Shown: one piece after another, positions 6,273 to 10,701 of the stretch
How positions within the stretch are numbered: the stretch's first letter is position 1
Layout: each line of letters starts with the position of its first letter
Source: CAZUZD01 sp964624465
Lineage (GTDB): Bacteria; Planctomycetota; Planctomycetia; Isosphaerales; Isosphaeraceae
Length of the DNA: 10,701 nucleotides
Assembly: GCA_964624465.1 (NCBI GenBank)
Contig: CAZUZD010000217.1
Location: 1-10,701 of the forward strand
Direction of reading: 5' to 3'
Position numbers and translations under genes: made by a program
The notes under the pieces: model-generated
The model's database searches: none
Told to the model about the DNA's origin: nothing
Seen by the model: the letters and a program-made list of their open reading frames with translations, nothing else

Positions 6273-7649
6273 TCACGGCTCCGGATCACCGGCCCTGGAC
6301 TCATCCACCGACCACCGGGCCTGCGGCGGCTCCGCCAGATCCCGCCAGACCCGCTCGTCGCGGTCGCGGTCCGGATGGCCGTCGTGGATCAGGATCCGGT
6401 ACCGGAAGGTGCGCGGCCGCCCCGGCTCCAGCGCCAGGGCCTGGCGATACGCCGGGACGTAGCTGAAGAAGGGCAAAGCAGTTGGGTGAATGCGTGCCAC
6501 CGTCGGTTGGCACGCGTTCGCCGGGTGGTCGGCGATCATGGCCCCGCCGTAGCGGGAGCCGCCCGCGTCGACCGGACCAGTCAGGTCGACCCAGCGCGCC
6601 GGCTGCTGATCCCCCCGGACCCGATCCAGGCCCGCGCTGGTCAGCACGTCGAGCACGGCCGGATTCAGGAACGTGTCGGGGCCCCGGTAGGCCATCCCGC
6701 CATAACGGTGCGGCAACACCTCCAGGGTCTGATCCCGCGCCGACTGGGTGGAGGTCAGGTCGATCAGCCAGTAGGGCGACCCGGGGATATCATACGCCTC
6801 CAGATTCCAGTGCTCCGCCAGCACCGGGCCCACGCCCTTCGCCTCCCAGCGGTGGTCGGCCTCGATCCGCGCCGTGACCACACCCGCCACCGGCTTGCCG
6901 ACGCGCTCACAATGCACCTGACCCGTGCCGCTCTGGAGGTTCCAGAAGTCGGGGTGCGCCTCGCCGACGGCGGTCTTGGTGTACGCCAGGAAGAAGCCGC
7001 GGTGGTGCGGATGGGCGCGGGAGAAGTCGCCGGTGATCAGGGCTCCTGAGGGAGTGAACGCCGGGTGGATGTAGGCGGCGCGGGACATGGCCGGATAGTT
7101 CGGGTGCCGGAGCGGGGCCGGGTTGTACCGGAAGACGGTCCGCTCGCGGTTCCTGAGCTCCAGCGAGGCCTCCGGCCCCTGCCCCACGCCCCACGGCGCG
7201 GGAGGCGACTGGCCGGGATCGAACCGGAGCCGGAACCGTCGCTCGGTGTCGCGGGCCGTCCGACCCGGTAGGATCCAGGTCAGCCGGACGCGTTCGGTCG
7301 GGGTGTCGCCTTCCTGGAGGTGTTCCACCTGAATGGGCACCTCGACCGGACCGGGTTCCTCGACCAGGCTCCAGGCGGTCGAGTCGGGCCGGATCTGGGC
7401 TCGGACGGTGTCCGGAGCGAGGGTGCCGCGAGCGACGGCCTTGAGGAGATCGGCCGTCGTGAGGTCGAGCCGGGTCGGAGAATCGACACGATCGGACGCG
7501 CCCGCCGCGACGACCAGCCGCAGGGCGGTCGGGTCGGCGGCCCGGGCCGGTGGGCCGGAGGAGGTGGCAATGGAACCGACGAGCAGGCCGGAGACGAGCA
7601 GCGCCCGCCGGAATCCCTGGCCGCGGCGATTGCTGGGACTCGCTGTCAT
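6273..7649 (-). CDS. DUF6807 ('PmoA family') exported protein
   Basis: This is a 458-residue protein. Residues 1-38 form a signal peptide: Arg-rich N-region, ALLVSGLLVGSIA core and cleavage near ARAA. An N-terminal beta-rich domain (about 40-175) precedes the family core, with PAMSRAAYIHPAFTPSG (186-202), AHPHHRGFFLAYTK (212-225), FWNLQSG (235-241) and, later, a GGMAYRG segment. The His-rich HPHHRG is the likeliest functional site. The 'PmoA' label in databases is misleading: nothing here resembles the membrane subunit of methane monooxygenase. These proteins are frequent in planctomycetes and Bacteroidetes and have been linked by gene context to carbohydrate metabolism, but no reaction is established. 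The ATG at 7649 gives the cleanest signal peptide; ATG at 7661 is an alternative. Neither has a clear Shine-Dalgarno. Its 5' end faces, and may overlap, the DUF1499 gene. Confidence 0.88.
   Translation of the reverse strand: MTASPSNRRGQGFRRALLVSGLLVGSIATSSGPPARAADPTALRLVVAAGASDRVDSPTRLDLTTADLLKAVARGTLAPDTVRAQIRPDSTAWSLVEEPGPVEVPIQVEHLQEGDTPTERVRLTWILPGRTARDTERRFRLRFDPGQSPPAPWGVGQGPEASLELRNRERTVFRYNPAPLRHPNYPAMSRAAYIHPAFTPSGALITGDFSRAHPHHRGFFLAYTKTAVGEAHPDFWNLQSGTGQVHCERVGKPVAGVVTARIEADHRWEAKGVGPVLAEHWNLEAYDIPGSPYWLIDLTSTQSARDQTLEVLPHRYGGMAYRGPDTFLNPAVLDVLTSAGLDRVRGDQQPARWVDLTGPVDAGGSRYGGAMIADHPANACQPTVARIHPTALPFFSYVPAYRQALALEPGRPRTFRYRILIHDGHPDRDRDERVWRDLAEPPQARWSVDESRAGDPEP
7558..7565 (+). 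promoter_or_regulatory. strong Shine-Dalgarno deciding the DUF1499 start
   Basis: The plus-strand sequence GGAGGAGGT ends 4 nt before the ATG at 7570, close to an ideal ribosome-binding site. It supports an upstream start for the DUF1499 protein even though this places the start inside the DUF6807 signal-peptide coding region on the other strand. The complementary strand here encodes Ala-Thr-Ser-Ser of that signal peptide, so the match could be incidental. Confidence 0.4.
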
Positions 7650-8046
7650 CTGGGGGATCATCACGGTGTCATTCTGGGATGGATTGAACCGGAACTGGGC
7701 CACGCTCTCGTCCGAAGCGACCGACCCGGGGCTGACCGCCCTGGTCGTCCCGCTGGCACCCGAGGCAGCGGTGCGGGGAGCCGCCGAGGTGATCCCGGGC
7801 CTGACGCGCTGGGCCGTCGTGGGGTCCGACCCGGCGGCCGGGACCCTGCACGCCACCCACACCACGAGGCTCTGGCGATTCGTCGACGATGTGCAGCTGA
7901 GCTTCGCCCCCGACCCGGAGCGACCGGGCTGGACACGGATCACCGGCCGGAGCCAGTCGCGGGTCGGCAAGGGCGACCTGGGCCAGAACGCCCGCAACCT
8001 CCGCGAGCTGCGGGCGGCGCTGGCCGGACGGCTGGGCGCCCGCTGA
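7570..8046 (+). CDS. DUF1499 family protein with N-terminal membrane anchor
   Basis: With the ATG at 7570 the product has 158 residues. An Arg-rich leader (RR at 13-14 and 19-20) is followed by a hydrophobic segment, about LLGLAVIWGIITVSFW (21-36), fitting an N-terminal anchor. The DUF1499 domain follows, with the typical LWRFVDDVQLSF (101-112) and GRSQSRVGKGDLGQNARNLR (126-145). The latter is the strongly conserved 'RS.SR.G..DLG.N..R' segment. The family has no established function. The start is uncertain. ATG 7570 has an excellent Shine-Dalgarno but overlaps the 5' end of the DUF6807 gene by about 80 bp. GTG 7666 avoids the overlap but has a poor ribosome site and cuts most of the anchor. 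Third-position GC supports coding on both strands in the overlap. The gene converges on the small Cys/His protein, 31 bp away. Confidence 0.82.
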   Translation: MEPTSRPETSSARRNPWPRRLLGLAVIWGIITVSFWDGLNRNWATLSSEATDPGLTALVVPLAPEAAVRGAAEVIPGLTRWAVVGSDPAAGTLHATHTTRLWRFVDDVQLSFAPDPERPGWTRITGRSQSRVGKGDLGQNARNLRELRAALAGRLGAR

Positions 8047-8047
8047 T

Positions 8048-8069
8048 CGGCCCGGATCGCGACGGGCCG
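8048..8069. terminator. stem-loop in the 31-bp gap between convergent genes
   Basis: CGGCCCG (8048-8054) and CGGGCCG (8063-8069) pair perfectly around an 8-nt loop. The stem fills the gap between the DUF1499 stop (8044-8046) and the stop of the small Cys/His gene (8078-8080). Its position suggests a shared two-way terminator. T-runs are absent on both sides, so it could also need Rho or work poorly. Confidence 0.45.
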
Positions 8070-8077
8070 GCGCGCGG

Positions 8078-8365
8078 TCAGGTGCGGTAGCTCTCCTCCA
8101 GCTCCCAGAGGCGTTGGAGCAGGCGATCGCGCTTGCCCTGCTCGTAGCGGTAGATGCCGATCTCCTGGACGGTCTCCGCGGGCGAAGGGACGTAGTGCTG
8201 TCGGCGAGCCTCGGCGTCGCGGAAGACGCTGCCGAGGTGCTCGGGGCAGGCGTGGCCGTAGGTTTTCAGCTCGGCGAAGCTGCCGTCGGTCCAGGGCGCA
8301 GCCACCTTATAGGCGGCAGGCTCGCGGCAGTCGGGGAAGGTGCACCGCACGACGGTGGTGGCCAT
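8078..8365 (-). CDS. small conserved Cys/His protein, probably metal-binding
   Basis: This is a 95-residue protein of unknown function. Cys8 and Cys13 (CTFPDC, C-x4-C) and Cys40 and His43 (CPEH, C-x2-H) form a plausible four-ligand zinc site. Between them lies YKVAAPWTDGSFAELKTYG (19-37), which looks like a beta hairpin. The C-terminal half (about 48-95) is charged and probably helical, with RYEQGKRDRLLQRLWELEES. There is no signal peptide or membrane segment. I recall similar short proteins only from planctomycetes, but that cannot be tested here. The start at 8365 is chosen over an upstream in-frame ATG at 8422 because the extension is Gly/Pro/Arg-rich and GAGG lies 6 nt before this ATG. 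It is downstream of the DUF1571 gene on the same strand, 179 bp away, so shared transcription is possible. Confidence 0.85.
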   Translation of the reverse strand: MATTVVRCTFPDCREPAAYKVAAPWTDGSFAELKTYGHACPEHLGSVFRDAEARRQHYVPSPAETVQEIGIYRYEQGKRDRLLQRLWELEESYRT

Positions 8366-8450
8366 GGGGAACCTCGGTGCTGGCTCGGGGCGGCCGCGCG
8401 GCCCGCGTCCGGCCTGCCCCACGAGCGCCCGGGTCGCCGGTGGTTCGCTC

Positions 8451-8484
8451 GGCTCTGGCCCCGCAAGTCCACCATGCCAGAGCC
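8451..8484. terminator. stem-loop downstream of the DUF1571 gene
   Basis: GGCTCTGGC (8451-8459) and GCCAGAGCC (8476-8484) are perfect 9-bp complements with a 16-nt loop, in the 179-bp gap between the DUF1571 stop and the small Cys/His gene. It lies 61 nt past the DUF1571 stop. No T-run follows on the minus strand. It may end or pause DUF1571 transcription, or be a site within the leader of the downstream gene. Confidence 0.4.
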
Positions 8485-8544
8485 AGCGCCCGCCGGCCAG
8501 CCTCCAGCCAGCCGAATCGCCCCCGCGGCGAACGGGAGCCCGAC

Positions 8545-9483
8545 TCAGACCCGCTTGAACCCGTAGGCGGGGTTGGCCGGGTCGAAGTCGAGGTCGGTCA
8601 GGGGCGCATCGAGGTTCAGCGCGTCGTACTCGTAGCGCTCGGCCAGGGAGAGCTCACCGACATGGCCGGGCGCAGGCCAGTCGTAGCTGGCGATCCGGAG
8701 CGGGATCTTGGTGGTCGGGTCGAGGCAGACCTCGACGTAGGCGAACGGCCGGCCGGGCGTCTGGTGCTGGTGCCGGTGCACGCAGCGGAGCCACTGGCCG
8801 CCCTCGGCGTCGGTGACCCGGTCGAGCATGGTCTCGGCCTCGGTCTCCTGCAGGTCCATCTGGCGGAACCGGATCAGCCGCTCGGTGAGGTTCAGCAGGC
8901 CAGCCTCGGTGATCGGGTGCCGGTTTCCGGCCATCGCCAGGGCCGAGGCGGGTGGGACCTTCAGGCGCGGCAGCAGGGTCCGGGCCAGTCCGCCGGGGTG
9001 CGCCATGACGTGGTTGTCGTAGCGGCCCTCGGCGTAGATGACCTCCTTGCCGGAATCGGGCTGGAGGAACTTCAGGTAGACGGCGAACGGCTGGTGCCGG
9101 ACCTTCAGCTCCAGCCGCTGCTCGGGGCCGAGCTGGCCCTTGATCCGCTCGACGCGGCGCATGACGGCCGTGTAGCCGCCGACGGCCTGGAGCCGATCGC
9201 GGGCGGCCATGAGCACCTCCAGGAGGAGCCGCTTGGCGGGCTCGCCGTCCAGGGGCGACTCGGGCCAGCTGAGGGCCTCGACCCGCTCCTCGGCCACCTT
9301 CACCTCGGCCTCGTCGGGCCTGGCGACGGGCGCGGGCTCGGCCGAGAGGGGTTCCAGGGCGGGGGTGAAGTACCAGGAGGCCCCGACGGCGGCCAGCGGG
9401 ATCGACCCGGCGGCGCAGAGCCACGCCCGGCGCGACTGTCGGGGGCCCGGCCCGGGTTCGACCTCGCGAGGAGTCTCGGACAT
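8545..9483 (-). CDS. DUF1571 family protein, membrane-anchored or exported
   Basis: This is a 312-residue protein. After a polar N-terminus with RRAW (18-21), residues about 21-40 form a hydrophobic segment, acting as a signal anchor or uncleaved signal. An Ala/Pro/Glu-rich linker follows, then the DUF1571 domain from about residue 85. That domain has GGYTAVMRRVERI (102-114), VRHQPFAVYLKFL (128-140), a GKEVIYAEGRYDN strand pair (145-157) and NRHPITEAGLLNL (187-199). The C-terminus (230-300) carries further strands, RPFAYVEVCLD and PLRIASYDWP. Planctomycete genomes encode many DUF1571 proteins. They resemble lipoprotein-carrier-like beta sheets in pattern, but function is unknown. ATG 9483 is chosen over an open extension to 9603 because GGAGGA lies 9 nt upstream and the extension is Arg/Pro-rich. 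Confidence 0.9.
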   Translation of the reverse strand: MSETPREVEPGPGPRQSRRAWLCAAGSIPLAAVGASWYFTPALEPLSAEPAPVARPDEAEVKVAEERVEALSWPESPLDGEPAKRLLLEVLMAARDRLQAVGGYTAVMRRVERIKGQLGPEQRLELKVRHQPFAVYLKFLQPDSGKEVIYAEGRYDNHVMAHPGGLARTLLPRLKVPPASALAMAGNRHPITEAGLLNLTERLIRFRQMDLQETEAETMLDRVTDAEGGQWLRCVHRHQHQTPGRPFAYVEVCLDPTTKIPLRIASYDWPAPGHVGELSLAERYEYDALNLDAPLTDLDFDPANPAYGFKRV

Positions 9484-9920
9484 GGGACGCAGTCCTCCCG
9501 CCAGTGGATCAGGCCCCGGGGCACGCCCCGGAGGGCGGACCCGCGCGGGCCGTCGCACGGGTCTGAACGGGTGAGTCTCCCTAGTGGATCGAGCAGGCGT
9601 CAAGCGGAGTTGAGGCCACCTGAATCGCTGTGACCGCCAGGGGCCGGGCTCCGATCATTGCGCCGGATCTGCGGGTTGCGCCGGCCAGGAAGCGCGGTCA
9701 TTCGTCGCACGGCTGGCCAGGCGCGCCTGCCGATCTCCTGGGGGCCTCGGCAGCCATCGACCAGTCCGCGCGGGCTTTCCCTGCCGGGGGCCCGGACAGT
9801 ACGATGGAGTCCTTCCCCGGGTCCGCCGCACTGCGGTGGACCCGCCCGCCAGGACGCTCGCCGCGGTCGGCCGAGCGGACCCGCCGCCCCGTCGAACGTT
9901 GCCCGGAGAACGCCACGGTC
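9484..9920. promoter_or_regulatory. 437-bp divergent region between DUF1571 and thiC
   Basis: I see no gene in this stretch. Open frames in it are Arg/Pro-rich and without ribosome sites. It should contain promoters for both divergent genes. Near the DUF1571 start is a perfect inverted repeat, CCGGGGC/GCCCCGG (9516-9522 and 9525-9531). The nonamer TTGCGCCGG occurs twice, at 9658-9666 and 9676-9684, an 18-bp period. A weak sigma70-like pair, TTCCCT (9777-9782) and TACGAT (9800-9805) with 17 bp between, points towards thiC. No TPP-riboswitch core was recognised. Confidence 0.4.
9818..9844 (+). promoter_or_regulatory. hairpin in the thiC leader
   Basis: Eleven base pairs (one G-U in RNA) form between 9818-9828 and 9834-9844 around the loop CACTG. 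The hairpin lies 76 nt upstream of the thiC start and about 13 nt after a weak -10-like box at 9800-9805, so it would sit near the 5' end of the message. It lacks a following T-run. It could stabilise the leader or form part of a regulatory fold; no known class is recognised. Confidence 0.35.

Positions 9921-10701
<781 letters not shown>

Noticed and set aside
6273..7649. Particulate methane monooxygenase subunit, as the 'PmoA' family name suggests
   Set aside because: The protein has a signal peptide and beta-rich soluble segments, no multiple membrane helices, and no pmoB or pmoC neighbours. The name is a database legacy for DUF6807.
9571..9603. Minus-strand promoter TTGACG upstream of DUF1571
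   Set aside because: The -35-like hexamer is good, but no -10-like hexamer occurs 16-18 bp downstream (GGAGAC at 17 bp).
9604..9920. TPP riboswitch upstream of thiC
   Set aside because: Looked for because of the gene, but the conserved CUGAGA and GAACCUGAUC-type blocks are not visible; a covariance search is needed to be sure.

Overview
The window is about 70% GC with strongly GC-rich third codon positions. Its gene content is a planctomycete signature: a DUF1800/DUF1501 pair, a DUF1571 protein, a DUF6807 ('PmoA family') protein, a DUF3352-like exported protein and a fliW-csrA pair. An Isosphaeraceae-type planctomycete is the best guess, inferred from gene families and composition only. The window looks chromosomal. 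I see no insertion sequence, phage gene, CRISPR array, tRNA or rRNA. A run of ten Ns at 5321-5330 marks an assembly gap.

Left part (1-4068, minus strand): a probable three-gene operon read right to left. It encodes a signal-peptide-bearing DUF3352-like protein, then a DUF1800 protein, then a Tat-exported DUF1501 protein cut by the window edge. The intergenic gaps are 49 and 76 bp. A 233-bp divergent promoter region with a 16-bp operator-like dyad separates this operon from a plus-strand gene for a small FHA-domain phosphopeptide-binding protein (4302-4844).

Middle (4845-5953): the FHA gene converges on csrA across a strong two-sided stem-loop. csrA and fliW lie on the minus strand in the order fliW then csrA. 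This is the known CsrA regulator/antagonist module, in which FliW binds CsrA and relieves its repression of translation. CsrA keeps the RNA-binding Arg44 and the FliW-contact Asn55 and carries a longer C-terminal tail than usual. No flagellar gene is visible here.

Right part (5954-10701): a 319-bp non-coding stretch is followed by a DUF6807 exported protein (minus). It is head to head with, and may overlap, a DUF1499 protein (plus). The DUF1499 gene converges on a small cysteine/histidine protein, probably metal-binding (minus), with the DUF1571 gene (minus) upstream of that. A 437-bp divergent region leads to thiC (plus), the pyrimidine synthase of thiamine biosynthesis, cut by the right edge. 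Its leader contains a strong hairpin but no recognisable TPP riboswitch.

I did not find a clearly new multi-gene system. The points most worth checking are the DUF6807/DUF1499 5' overlap, the csrA leader with clustered GGA motifs, the dyad between the exported-protein operon and the FHA gene, the small Cys/His protein, and the thiC leader.
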